Assembly: GCA_041662295.1 (NCBI GenBank)
Contig: JBAZSR010000063.1
Location: 1-17,594 of the forward strand
Direction of reading: 5' to 3'
DNA length: 17,594 nt
Origin: JACQWX01 sp041662295
Lineage (GTDB): Bacteria; Elusimicrobiota; Elusimicrobia; UBA1565; UBA9628
Shown here: positions 1 to 7,236 of the stretch, piece after piece
How the letters are laid out: each line of letters opens with the position of its first letter
How positions within the stretch are numbered: position 1 is the first letter of the stretch
Notes under the pieces: generated by a model
What the model was told of the DNA's origin: nothing
The model's database searches: none
The model's input: the letters and a program-made list of their open reading frames with translations, nothing else
Translations under genes and position numbers: made by a program

Positions 1-1659
1 CCTCCAAAAAGCCCGGAGCGAGGCCAAGACGAGGCCTGCGGGGATGAGCCCGAGAAGACTGCCCATCAGCATGGGCGCCATGTTCCAGGGAGGAGGGTGG
101 CGGGCGTTGCCTCCAAGGAAGCCGTCGAGCCAGAGCGTGGAATGGAGGGAATCCCACGCCCCGGCCATACCGGCGAAGACCGGCCGCGTCAGGCTCGGAC
201 CGAACGAGAGGTACTGCCCCCAGACCCGGTAGCCGGGCTCCTGCCACCAGCCTGTCGCGCCCACAGCCTCCCACCCGCCCACGAAGGGACGGCCGAGGAG
301 GAGGAAGTTGCGCAGGTAGAACCAGCCGCAGACCGCCAGGGCCGCCCCCAGGAGACTGCCGGACCTGGCGAGGGTCCCCTTCCAGCCCTCGTCCGTGCTG
401 ACGAAATGCCGGGCCAGAGCGGCCCCGATCGCCGGCATGAGGAGCACGGGCGTGACCTTGGCCAGCATGGCGGCTCCCCAGACCGCGCCGAGGACAGCGA
501 AATCAGCCCATGGCCTGCGCCGGTCAGGCTCGAGCACGAACCCCAGGAGCAGAGCAAGAGTCAGGGCCGTGAGCAAGGCCGCAAGAGACTCGTTGCCGGG
601 AGCCTGGGCCATGTAGATGCTCATGGGGCAGAGCCCCGCGACAGCGACAGCGACGGAGCGCAGGCTCGACCGGTCAGGAAAGACCCGGGCCGACATCCGA
701 TGCGTCAGCTCGATGATCCCCAGCCCGCAGAGCAGAGGCACGACGCGCAGTCCCGCGGTCAGCCAATGGACGCTCACGGAGCCTGCCAGAAGTCCGTAGA
801 TCGGCAGGCTGAGGAGGTAGTAGAGCGGAGGCTGGAAGAACTGAGAGGCCCCTGGAGCTTCCCCGGGGACCGGGAGGCTTCCTCCCTCCAGGATGCGGCG
901 CATGTAGGCGAGGTGCAGGTCCGTGTCGAAGCCCGTGCCTGCCGGGAGCTTTCCCGCGTTGTTGAGCCCGAGGACGGCCCAACCGAGCACGACGATCCAC
1001 TTGACCGCCCGGTCGTCAAGCCTGCCCCCCGCGGCCATAAACGCCAGGAAGCCCGTAAACGCCAGGATCAGCCAGGGCCACGAGGCCGCCAGAGCCGCGC
1101 CGGTGTCCGGATAGGCGAGGACCTCCTTGGGCCAGCGGATGTCGGCCGCAGGCCGCGTCGGCTTCCAAGTCCGGCCATCGAGCGAGGCTTCCCACAGCCA
1201 GCCGGTGGAGACCGGCAATCCAAGGCCGCGAACCATCAGGCTGGGAGGACCGTCGCGGTTGGAGACGATGACGAGGAGCTCGTGCTCTCCAGGCTCAAGC
1301 CCGCCCTCGCCGCGGATGAGTCCGCCTGATTTCCAGCCCGCCCCGACGGGAGCGGGATGCAGTCGTCTGCCGTCGAGGCCGGCCCGGAAGCCCCTCATGG
1401 CGTGGATGGTCACTTCCCAATCGTCGACCCTCCGGTCCAGGAGGAAGCGCCTGCGAAAGCCGGCCTCCGTGGGGCCGAGAGCGTAGACCTGGAGGCTCGG
1501 GGATCGGTCGGCCACGACCCAGCGGCAGTCTTGCCGGTCGATGAGGAACGCCGAATCCGGGTTGAGGATCCAGGCCGCCCAGCGCCATGCCAGCCCCGCG
1601 ACAGCCAGGAGGGCGAGCGCGAGGAGGATCCGGCGCCGGTCCTTGGCCGCGTTCATCAT
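1..1659 (-). CDS. GT39-like (GT-C fold) membrane glycosyltransferase, C-terminus cut by window edge
   Basis: An open frame runs on the minus strand from ATG at 1659 to the left edge (553 codons, no stop), so the 3' end is missing. Residues about 10-30 form a membrane helix. Residues about 40-175 are a soluble, strand-rich stretch, and several hydrophobic helices follow from about 190. FDTDLHLAY (244-252) resembles the acidic first-loop motif of GT-C transferases, and FQPPLYYLLSLPIY (275-288) is the Q-P-P-x-Y-Y motif typical of GT39/ArnT/PMT-like proteins. The family moves sugars from polyprenyl-phosphate donors to lipids or proteins on the outer face of the inner membrane. Donor and acceptor cannot be told here, and a DUF2142-type protein is an alternative. 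A second ATG lies at 1656. GGGAG about 10 nt upstream supports this start region. It is divergent from another GT-C-type gene. Confidence 0.8.
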   Translation of the reverse strand, partial: MMNAAKDRRRILLALALLAVAGLAWRWAAWILNPDSAFLIDRQDCRWVVADRSPSLQVYALGPTEAGFRRRFLLDRRVDDWEVTIHAMRGFRAGLDGRRLHPAPVGAGWKSGGLIRGEGGLEPGEHELLVIVSNRDGPPSLMVRGLGLPVSTGWLWEASLDGRTWKPTRPAADIRWPKEVLAYPDTGAALAASWPWLILAFTGFLAFMAAGGRLDDRAVKWIVVLGWAVLGLNNAGKLPAGTGFDTDLHLAYMRRILEGGSLPVPGEAPGASQFFQPPLYYLLSLPIYGLLAGSVSVHWLTAGLRVVPLLCGLGIIELTHRMSARVFPDRSSLRSVAVAVAGLCPMSIYMAQAPGNESLAALLTALTLALLLGFVLEPDRRRPWADFAVLGAVWGAAMLAKVTPVLLMPAIGAALARHFVSTDEGWKGTLARSGSLLGAALAVCGWFYLRNFLLLGRPFVGGWEAVGATGWWQEPGYRVWGQYLSFGPSLTRPVFAGMAGAWDSLHSTLWLDGFLGGNARHPPPWNMAPMLMGSLLGLIPAGLVLASLRAFWR

Positions 1660-1679
1660 GTCGCAGGGAGCTCCCGTCT

Positions 1680-1709
1680 ATTTAACATGATACCCCCCCT
1701 CACTCTCAA
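1680..1709 (-). promoter_or_regulatory. Promoter of the GT39-like gene
   Basis: Read on the minus strand, TTGAGA (1709-1704) and TTAAAT (1685-1680) are separated by 18 bp. They match the -35 and -10 consensus at 5/6 and 4/6. The predicted start near 1673 gives a leader of about 14 nt containing the GGGAG ribosome site. Confidence 0.5.
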
Positions 1710-1730
1710 TCAGGAGCCCGTCAAACAAGA

Positions 1731-1736
1731 TAGAAT
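1731..1736 (+). promoter_or_regulatory. -10 element of the TMTC-like gene, leaderless arrangement
   Basis: TAGAAT (5/6 to TATAAT) ends 7 nt before the ATG at 1744, so transcription would begin on or next to the start codon. No convincing -35 box and no ribosome site are visible. Confidence 0.45.
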
Positions 1737-1743
1737 ACGGGCC

Positions 1744-3384
1744 ATGCCCCGAGCCCTCTTCCCGGCCCTGGCCGCGGCCGCCGTAGTCGCGGCGTTCCTG
1801 CCGAGCCTCGGCAACGGCTTCGTCAACTTTGACGACGGGTGGTACCTGGTCCTCAACCCGAACTTCAAGGGCTGGACCTGGGAGCACCTCCGCTGGATGT
1901 TCACCCCGTGGCCCCGCGGGGGCCATTACGCGCCGCTGACCTGGATGTCCCTCGCCCTGGATTGGAGCCTTTGGGGCATGCGTCCCCTGGGATACCATCT
2001 GACGAGCCTGGCCCTGCACGCGGCAGGGGCCGCCGCCTTCTACGCCGTGGCGCGGCGCCTCTTCGAGCGCGTCCGGGCCGACCGGGCGGCGGAGGCGGCG
2101 CTCCTGGCCTCGCTCTTCTTCGCGCTCCACCCCCTGCGCGTCGAGTCCGTGGCCTGGGCGTCCGAGCGCCGCGACGTCCTCTCCGGGCTCTTCTACCTCC
2201 TGACCCTCCGCTTCTATCTCGATCGGCGGCTTGGGCCGAGCCTGGCGTGCTTCGCAGCGTCCCTGCTCTCCAAAGGCATGGCCATGACCCTGCCGCTCGC
2301 CCTGGTCCTGCTCGACTTCTACCCGCTCCGCAGGCTTTCCCTCGCCCCCGAAGCATGGCTCAAGCCGCCGGAGCGCTCGGTCTGGCTGGAGAAGCTCCTC
2401 TTCCTGGCACCGGCCGCGGCCATCGCCGGGGTCACGCTCCACCTCCAGGTCGCGTCAGGCTCGGCCTGGGCGCTCGAGAAGATCCCCGTCCTCTGGCGCG
2501 CCGGCACCGCTTGCTACGGGCTCATGTTCTACATCGCGAAGACCCTGCTCCCCGTGGGCCTGGCCCCCCTCTACCCCATGCCGCCGGACGCCGCGGCCAT
2601 GGCCCCGACCTTCGCGCTCTGCGGCCTCGGCGTTGCCGCGGCCACGGGCCTGGCCCTGCTGGCTGCCCGGCAGGGCCGGCCCGCTCTCCTGGCCGTCTGG
2701 GCCTTCTACGCCGTGACGCTCGCCCCGGTCTCCGGCCTCGTCCAGATCGGGCCGCAGATCGCCGCGGACCGCTACTCCTACCTCCCCTGCCTGGGGTTCG
2801 CGCTCCTCTTCGGCTGGGGCGTGTCCCGGCTGGCGTCCCGGACTTCCCTGATCGTGGGAAGCCTCTGGATCCTCTTCCTGGCGGGCCTCACCTGGAAACA
2901 GACCGGAGTCTGGAGGGACGCGGAGACGCTCTGGGCCGCCACTGCCGCGGCCCACCCCAGGCACGCCCAGGCGCGGCTCTTCCTTGGGAACCTGAGGGCG
3001 GAGCAGAGCAGGCCGGACGAGGCTGAAGCCCTGTTCCGGAAGGCCCTGGCGCTCGAGCCCGGCTACGGGGCGGCGCACAACAACCTGGCCAACCTGCTCG
3101 TGCGCATGGGCCGGGACAGGGAGTCACTGGCCCATTACGGGGCAGCGGCCGAGGCCAGCCCGGGCCACAAGGCCGTCCACTACAACTGGGGGATCGCGCT
3201 CATGCGCCTAGGCCGCGGCAGGGAGGCGGCGGAGCATTTCAGGCAGGAGCTCCTTTTGGACCCCGGCCACGAGCCTTCGAGGAGAGCTCTTGGCTCAGCG
3301 CTCCTCATGGGGAAGACCCCCAAAAAAAAGAGCCCGCGGGAAGCAAAGCTTCCCGCGGGAGAACATGCGCAAGGGGGGATTTGA
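1744..3384 (+). CDS. TMTC-like polytopic membrane protein with C-terminal TPRs
   Basis: The protein has 546 residues. It has the layout of bacterial relatives of the TMTC/O-mannosyltransferase group: an N-terminal helix, an NFDDGWYL loop (28-35, acidic pair D30/D31), HPLRVESVAWASERRDVLSG (129-148), LLSKGMAMTLPLALVLLDFY (174-193), and SGLVQIGPQIAADRYSYLP (330-348). It ends in about three TPRs (residues about 405-520). Such proteins are thought to be GT-C glycosyltransferases, but bacterial substrates are unknown. I chose ATG 1744 because residues before it are not protein-like and a -10 box sits just upstream; the frame itself is open from further upstream. The last 25 residues are lysine-rich, and their codons are also the reverse complement of the neighbouring tRNA-Leu terminator and 3' end. 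The true C-terminus may therefore be an accidental extension past the TPRs. Confidence 0.85.
   Translation: MPRALFPALAAAAVVAAFLPSLGNGFVNFDDGWYLVLNPNFKGWTWEHLRWMFTPWPRGGHYAPLTWMSLALDWSLWGMRPLGYHLTSLALHAAGAAAFYAVARRLFERVRADRAAEAALLASLFFALHPLRVESVAWASERRDVLSGLFYLLTLRFYLDRRLGPSLACFAASLLSKGMAMTLPLALVLLDFYPLRRLSLAPEAWLKPPERSVWLEKLLFLAPAAAIAGVTLHLQVASGSAWALEKIPVLWRAGTACYGLMFYIAKTLLPVGLAPLYPMPPDAAAMAPTFALCGLGVAAATGLALLAARQGRPALLAVWAFYAVTLAPVSGLVQIGPQIAADRYSYLPCLGFALLFGWGVSRLASRTSLIVGSLWILFLAGLTWKQTGVWRDAETLWAATAAAHPRHAQARLFLGNLRAEQSRPDEAEALFRKALALEPGYGAAHNNLANLLVRMGRDRESLAHYGAAAEASPGHKAVHYNWGIALMRLGRGREAAEHFRQELLLDPGHEPSRRALGSALLMGKTPKKKSPREAKLPAGEHAQGGI
3322..3359 (-). terminator. Rho-independent terminator of tRNA-Leu
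   Basis: On the minus strand a perfect 12-bp GC-rich stem (arms 3359-3348 and 3344-3333) with a 3-nt loop is followed two bases later by eight consecutive T (3329-3322). It lies just downstream of tRNA-Leu and wholly inside the coding 3' end of the plus-strand TMTC-like gene. On the plus strand the stem has no T tract after it, so it is directional for the tRNA. Confidence 0.85.
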
Positions 3385-3449
3385 ACCCCCAAGCCCTTTC
3401 GGGCACACGGTCCTGAGCCGTGCGCGTCTGCCAGTTCCGCCACCTGCGC
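3366..3449 (-). tRNA. tRNA-Leu(CAG)
   Basis: This is an 84-nt class II tRNA. The acceptor stem GCGCAGG pairs with CTTGCGC (one G-U), and the discriminator base is A. The anticodon stem is CACGG/CCGTG with loop CTCAGGA, giving anticodon CAG, which reads CTG leucine codons. The long variable arm GTGCCCGAAAGGGCT contains a small hairpin, and the T arm is GGGGG-TTCAAAT-CCCCC. CCA is not encoded, because TGT follows position 73. Its last 19 nt overlap the stop and final codons of the TMTC-like gene on the other strand. Confidence 0.95.
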
Positions 3450-3525
3450 TCATGTCCTGCTCGGAGGCCGCGCCTCCGAGCGGAAGAAATCGAGAGGCGA
3501 CGCTATGATACAATAATTGGATCGG
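3450..3525. promoter_or_regulatory. Shared control region between tRNA-Leu (-) and smpB (+)
   Basis: The plus strand carries an extended -10 box, TG-A-TACAAT (3506-3514), 11 nt before the smpB ATG. On the minus strand the same bases read TATCAT (3510-3505), a possible -10 for the tRNA with a leader of about 50 nt. A perfect 10-bp hairpin with a 3-nt loop (3459-3481) lies between that point and the tRNA. It has no T tract either way and would form in the 5' leader of the tRNA precursor. No clear -35 box is seen for either direction. Confidence 0.45.
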
Positions 3526-3993
3526 ATGAAGAAAGTCCTCCCTGACAAGATCGTCGTCTCAACCAACCGCAAGGCCTGGCACGAATTCGAAATCCTCAAG
3601 GAATACGAGGCCGGCCTCGCGCTCAAGGGAGGGGAGGTCAAGTCCCTCCGCGGGGGCAAGGCCACCCTCGAGGGCTGCTTCGCCAAGGGCCGCGGCGGGG
3701 AGCTCTTCCTCGTCAACCTCTACATCGCGCCCTACGCCTTCACCACCACGGACATCCCCGACCCCCGCCGCGACCGCAAGCTCCTCATGCACAAGGAGGA
3801 GACCCGCAAGCTCCTCCAGGACCTCCAGGCCAAGAGGCTCGCCCTCGTCCCCCTCGAGCTCTACTTCCTCAAGGGCTGGGCCAAGGTGCGCATCGCGCTC
3901 TGCCGGGGCAAGAAGGAATACGACCAGCGCGAGGCGATACGCAAGAAGGAAGAGACGCGCGAGCTTGGAAGGTCCTTCAAGCGCCGGGCCTAA
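3526..3993 (+). CDS. smpB: SsrA-binding protein SmpB
   Basis: The protein has 155 residues, the usual SmpB length. SmpB binds tmRNA and delivers it to stalled ribosomes for trans-translation in the cytoplasm. Family marks are the basic N-terminus with DKIVVSTNRKAWHEFEILKEYEAGLAL, given here only as residues about 7-33, then GGEVKSLRGGKATLEG (about 35-50), the FLVNLYIAPY strand, and the segment P-DPRRDRKLLMHKEE. GKKEYDQREAIRKKEE leads to the basic C-terminal tail ending SFKRRA, which in SmpB enters the mRNA channel. I prefer ATG 3526; an in-frame TTG at 3517 would add three residues. No Shine-Dalgarno is obvious, and a -10 box lies very close. The tmRNA gene is not in the window. Confidence 0.95.
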   Translation: MKKVLPDKIVVSTNRKAWHEFEILKEYEAGLALKGGEVKSLRGGKATLEGCFAKGRGGELFLVNLYIAPYAFTTTDIPDPRRDRKLLMHKEETRKLLQDLQAKRLALVPLELYFLKGWAKVRIALCRGKKEYDQREAIRKKEETRELGRSFKRRA

Positions 3994-4010
3994 GGCCGTT
4001 CCCTACCTAC

Positions 4011-4077
4011 CGGTGCCGGGGATTAAGTTATTTAAGTTGCCCGACGGGCAACTTAAATAACTTAATCCCCGGCACCG
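4011..4077. repeat. Perfect 67-bp palindrome between convergent genes
   Basis: A 33-nt left arm (4011-4043), one central base (A4044) and a 33-nt right arm (4045-4077) match with no mismatch. The arms have GC-rich ends (CGGTGCCGGGG outside, TTGCCCG inside) and an AT-rich middle (ATTAAGTTATTTAAG). It begins 17 nt after the smpB stop and ends 22 nt before the stop of the convergent outer-membrane protein gene. RNA from either side would fold into a very long hairpin, so it could end transcription in both directions. It could also be one copy of a dispersed REP- or MITE-type element. Copy number cannot be seen from one window. Confidence 0.9.
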
Positions 4078-4099
4078 AAAGGAAGAAGTGGTGTGAAGG

Positions 4100-4855
4100 C
4101 TAGAACCTTATACCGAACGAGCTCTCCGCGCCGCTCTCCCCGTGCACCAGGATGTAGCCGGCGCTCAGGTAGAGGTAGGGCAGGAGCTTGTTGCTCGTGA
4201 CCGCGGCGAAGGGCTTGAGCTTCATACCCGCGGTGCAGCGGTACTCGAAGGTGTGCGCGGTCTCGCCGGCCAGCGTAGGATCGAGAGTGGAGGACCGCGC
4301 CACCAGGCGCGTCCAGTCGAACCCGGGGCCCGTGTAGAGGACGATGTACTGGTTGCCGGTCGAGGCCACGATGTTGGCCCCGGCGTGGACGCCGGAGAAG
4401 TGCTGGTGCACGTAGGCGTGACCGAGCCCGGAGACCAGGAGTTGGAAGGACCAGGGCTTGTCCCCTCCCTTGAAGACGCCCCACCGGAGCCCGCCGCCGG
4501 AGACCGTGAGCCCCTCGAAGCTCGCTCCCCGGATGAAGACGTCGAACCTCATGGGAAGGCCCACCTCGGCCTGGACCCACGGCATGCCGAAGGCCTTGAC
4601 GCCGTTGTCGCGCAGGATCTTGTCCCGCTTATCCGGGGAGAACAGCATGCCCCCCCGGAAGCCCACGTCGAAGCCGGAGAACCCGAGCGAGCGTCCGCTG
4701 TGGAAGGACGAGGACCCCAGGATGCCTCCGAGGTCGCGGGCGAAGGGCTTGAGCGAACCCCGGTCCGAGAACTGCTGGAAGCCGCCGAACTGGTCCGCGT
4801 GCGCGGGGCCGCAGAGCAGCGCGGCCGCCAGGGTCAAGAGAATCTTCTTCAGCAT
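4100..4855 (-). CDS. Putative outer-membrane beta-barrel protein, unrecognised family
   Basis: The protein has 251 residues. It begins with a classic signal peptide (MLKKILLTLAAALLCGPAHA, cleavage before DQ) and ends in a C-terminal phenylalanine (SSFGIRF), as barrel proteins inserted by Bam often do. The mature part alternates polar and aromatic residues and has repeated Gly-rich strands, such as LSAGYILVHGES near the end and WGVFKGGDKPWSFQLLVSGL in the middle. I do not recognise the family. ATG 4855 overlaps the coaX stop (ATGCTGA, 7 nt), and a strong GGAGGAGGG lies about 7 nt upstream, which fixes the start and implies translational coupling. It is the last gene of the pilB-type operon. 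A periplasmic protein is the main alternative. Confidence 0.75.
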   Translation of the reverse strand: MLKKILLTLAAALLCGPAHADQFGGFQQFSDRGSLKPFARDLGGILGSSSFHSGRSLGFSGFDVGFRGGMLFSPDKRDKILRDNGVKAFGMPWVQAEVGLPMRFDVFIRGASFEGLTVSGGGLRWGVFKGGDKPWSFQLLVSGLGHAYVHQHFSGVHAGANIVASTGNQYIVLYTGPGFDWTRLVARSSTLDPTLAGETAHTFEYRCTAGMKLKPFAAVTSNKLLPYLYLSAGYILVHGESGAESSFGIRF

Positions 4856-5646
4856 CGCATCCCTCCTCCGGAAAGAATACCGAACGCCGGCCTGAGCCCC
4901 TGAAGGGTGAGGTCCGGCATGATACAATAATCCGGGCCCAGGCCGCGTCCGTAGAGGCCCGCGAACCCGCCGGTCACGACCACCTTCGCCGGCCCCCCTC
5001 CCAGCTCCTCCAGGGTCTTCTCGACCATGCCCCGGACCATGCCGAGGCATCCGAAGTAGAGCCCGGCCCGGATACAGCTCTCCGTGTCCGTGCCGATGGC
5101 CCGCCTGACCCGGGCCGGCTCCACATAAGGAAGCTTCGCGGTCCGGTCCCGCAGGGCCTCCGCCGCCATGCCCGGGCCCGGCATGATGGACCCGCCGCCG
5201 TACGCACCCTCCGCCGTCACGCAGTCCACGGTCACGGCCGTGCCGATGTCCACCACCAGGCTCGGGATTCCCACGAGCTCCCGGGCCGCCAGGGCGTTGA
5301 CGATCCGGTCCGCCCCGACCTCCCGGGGCGTCCTGACCTTTAGGGTCAGCCCCAGCGGAGAGGACGGGGTCACGCTGAAGACGGGGCAGCCGAAGCTCGC
5401 GACCGCGGTCGCGAGCTTCCGGTCCAGGCCGGGGACCACGCTCGCCGTCGCAGCACCGGAGAGCGGCGCGGAGTTCCCGCCGAGACCCACGGCCGCCGCC
5501 AGCCGAGCCCCGAGCTCGCGGTCAAGGCCGGAGGCCGTGGCGGTCGGCATGCGCCCCCGGCGGAGGAGCCGGCTCCCGCGGAAGAGCCCGACCGTCACGG
5601 AGGTGTTGCCCGCGTCGACGGCGAGGAGAAGCGGCAGGGAAGCCAC
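4849..5646 (-). CDS. coaX: Type III pantothenate kinase
   Basis: The protein has 265 residues, the normal length for CoaX. It phosphorylates pantothenate in the first step of CoA synthesis, in the cytosol, and needs a monovalent cation. Visible marks are the phosphate loop DAGNTSVTVG (11-20), PREVGADRIVNALAA (107-121), the second acidic motif VDIGTAVTVD (132-141), GGGSIMPGPGM (150-160), and VVTGGFAGLYGRG (223-235). The start is GTG at 5646, nine bases after the carboxyltransferase stop. No strong ribosome site is seen, so coupling to the upstream gene is likely. Its position right after a CoA-thioester enzyme is functionally suggestive. Confidence 0.93.
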   Translation of the reverse strand: MASLPLLLAVDAGNTSVTVGLFRGSRLLRRGRMPTATASGLDRELGARLAAAVGLGGNSAPLSGAATASVVPGLDRKLATAVASFGCPVFSVTPSSPLGLTLKVRTPREVGADRIVNALAARELVGIPSLVVDIGTAVTVDCVTAEGAYGGGSIMPGPGMAAEALRDRTAKLPYVEPARVRRAIGTDTESCIRAGLYFGCLGMVRGMVEKTLEELGGGPAKVVVTGGFAGLYGRGLGPDYCIMPDLTLQGLRPAFGILSGGGMRC

Positions 5647-5655
5647 GGGCCCCGG

Positions 5656-7230
5656 TCAGAGCGGGATGTTCCCGTGCTTCTTCGGCACCCGCTCGACGGT
5701 CTTGCCGCGCAGGAACTGGAGGGCCCGGATGACCTTGGACCGGGTCTCCTTGGCGTCGATGACCTCGTCGATGAAGCCGCGCCGCGCCGCGTCGTAAGGG
5801 GAGGCGTACTTCGCGACGTACTCCTCCACCAGCTTCTCGCGCAGGGCGCGGGGATCCGGCGCGGCGGCCAGCTCGGCCTTGTGCAGGATCTCCACGGCCG
5901 CGTGCGGGCCCATGACGCCGATCTCGGCGCACGGCCAGGCGAGGTTGATGTCCCCCTTGATGTGCTTGGAGGACATCACGTCGTAGGCGCTCCCGTAGGC
6001 CTTGCGCAGGACCACCGCGACCTTGGGCACCGTGGCCTGGCAGTAGGCGTAGAGGAGCTTCGCCGCCCGGCGGATGACCCCGGCGTGCTCCTGGTCCACG
6101 CCCGGCCAGTAGCCCGGCACGTCCACCAGGGTGAGCAACGGGATGTTGAACGCGTCGCAGAAGCGCACGAACCGGGCCCCCTTCTCGCTGGCGTCGATGT
6201 CGAGCGCTCCCGAGAAGTAGAGCGGGTTGTTGGCCACGATCCCCACGGCCTCGCCGTTCAATCGGATGAAGCCCGTCGCCAGATTGAGGGCGAAGTCCCG
6301 GTGGGTCTCCAGGAACTGGTGGTTGTCCGCGAGCTCGAGGATCACGTCGTGGATGTTGTAGGGCTTCTTCGGGTCCATCTCCGCCAGGGTCCCGAGCTGG
6401 GGGCTCAGGCGGAACGGGTCGTCGGAGGGCATGACCGGCTTGGGCTTCTCGTCGCAGTTCTGGGGCAGGAACTCGAAGAGCTCCCGGATCTGGCGGAAGC
6501 AGTCGTGCTCCGACCCGGCGAGGAAGTGGCAGACGCCCGACTTCGAGCTGTGGACCTTCGCGCCGCCCAGGGCCTCGTTGTCCGTGCTCTCGCCCGTCGC
6601 GGCCTTGATGACCTCGGGGCCCGCGATGAAGACGTGGCTGAGGCCCTCCACCATGAAGACGAAGTCCGTCAGGACCGGGCCGTAGGCCGCGCCCCCGACG
6701 CACGGGCCGAGGATGGCCGCGATCTGGGGCACGAGGCCGGAGATCTGCACGCTCCGGTGGAAGATCTCGGCGTAGCCCCCGAGGGCCTCCACGCCCTCGT
6801 GGATGCGCGCGCCGCTCGAGTCGTAGAGTCCGATGACCGGGACCTTGGCCTTGGCCGCGAGGTCGAGCACGGCGCAGATCTTCCGCGCGTGGGCCAGGCC
6901 CATGGTCCCGCCCTGGACCGTGAAGTCCTGGGCGTAGACGCACACCCCCCGGCCGTGGATGCGGCCGAAGCCCGCCACGACCCCGTCCCCGGGCCGCCGC
7001 GCCTTGTCCATTCCGAAGGCGTCGCACTTGGACTCCACCAGGAGGCCCACCTCCTCGAAGCTGTCCTCATCCAGGAGGAAGGAGAGCCTCTCCCGGGCGA
7101 GCATCTTGCCCTTCTGACGCTGCAGGGAGGCCTTCTCGGGGCCTCCCCCCTCCATCGCCCGCTTGCGGCGCTCGATGAGGTCCTGGGTCTTGGCCGGGAC
7201 GAGCTGTTTGGGCTTCTTGGTGTCTTCCAT
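5656..7230 (-). CDS. pccB: Acyl-CoA carboxylase/decarboxylase carboxyltransferase subunit (PccB/MmdA family)
   Basis: The protein has 524 residues, as expected for propionyl-CoA carboxylase beta or methylmalonyl-CoA decarboxylase alpha. It moves a carboxyl group between biotin on a carrier protein and an acyl-CoA. Two crotonase-like halves are visible. The N-half has GGTMGLAHARK (107-117), DSSGARIHEGVE (137-148) and GPCVGGAAYGPVLTDF (176-191). The C-half has VDVPGYWPGVDQEHAG, RKAYGSAYDVMSSKHIKG and AEIGVMGPHAAVEIL, and the protein ends in the typical KKHGNIPL. AGGAG stands 3 nt before the ATG, 6 nt after the HD-GYP-like gene. Biotin carboxylase, biotin carrier and membrane decarboxylase partners are not in the window, so the direction of the reaction and the acyl chain are open. 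Confidence 0.92.
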   Translation of the reverse strand: MEDTKKPKQLVPAKTQDLIERRKRAMEGGGPEKASLQRQKGKMLARERLSFLLDEDSFEEVGLLVESKCDAFGMDKARRPGDGVVAGFGRIHGRGVCVYAQDFTVQGGTMGLAHARKICAVLDLAAKAKVPVIGLYDSSGARIHEGVEALGGYAEIFHRSVQISGLVPQIAAILGPCVGGAAYGPVLTDFVFMVEGLSHVFIAGPEVIKAATGESTDNEALGGAKVHSSKSGVCHFLAGSEHDCFRQIRELFEFLPQNCDEKPKPVMPSDDPFRLSPQLGTLAEMDPKKPYNIHDVILELADNHQFLETHRDFALNLATGFIRLNGEAVGIVANNPLYFSGALDIDASEKGARFVRFCDAFNIPLLTLVDVPGYWPGVDQEHAGVIRRAAKLLYAYCQATVPKVAVVLRKAYGSAYDVMSSKHIKGDINLAWPCAEIGVMGPHAAVEILHKAELAAAPDPRALREKLVEEYVAKYASPYDAARRGFIDEVIDAKETRSKVIRALQFLRGKTVERVPKKHGNIPL

Positions 7231-7236
7231 GGGCTC

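Noticed and set aside
97..1329. Plus-strand open frame opposite the GT39-like gene
   Set aside because: The minus-strand frame carries clear GT-C motifs and membrane helices. The plus frame is Arg/Glu/Pro-rich with no recognisable fold.
4918..4930. A second copy of the smpB promoter sequence (ATGATACAATAAT)
   Set aside because: It lies inside the coaX coding region, in the codons for P-D-Y-C-I-M, with no gene start downstream on the plus strand. Coincidence is likely.
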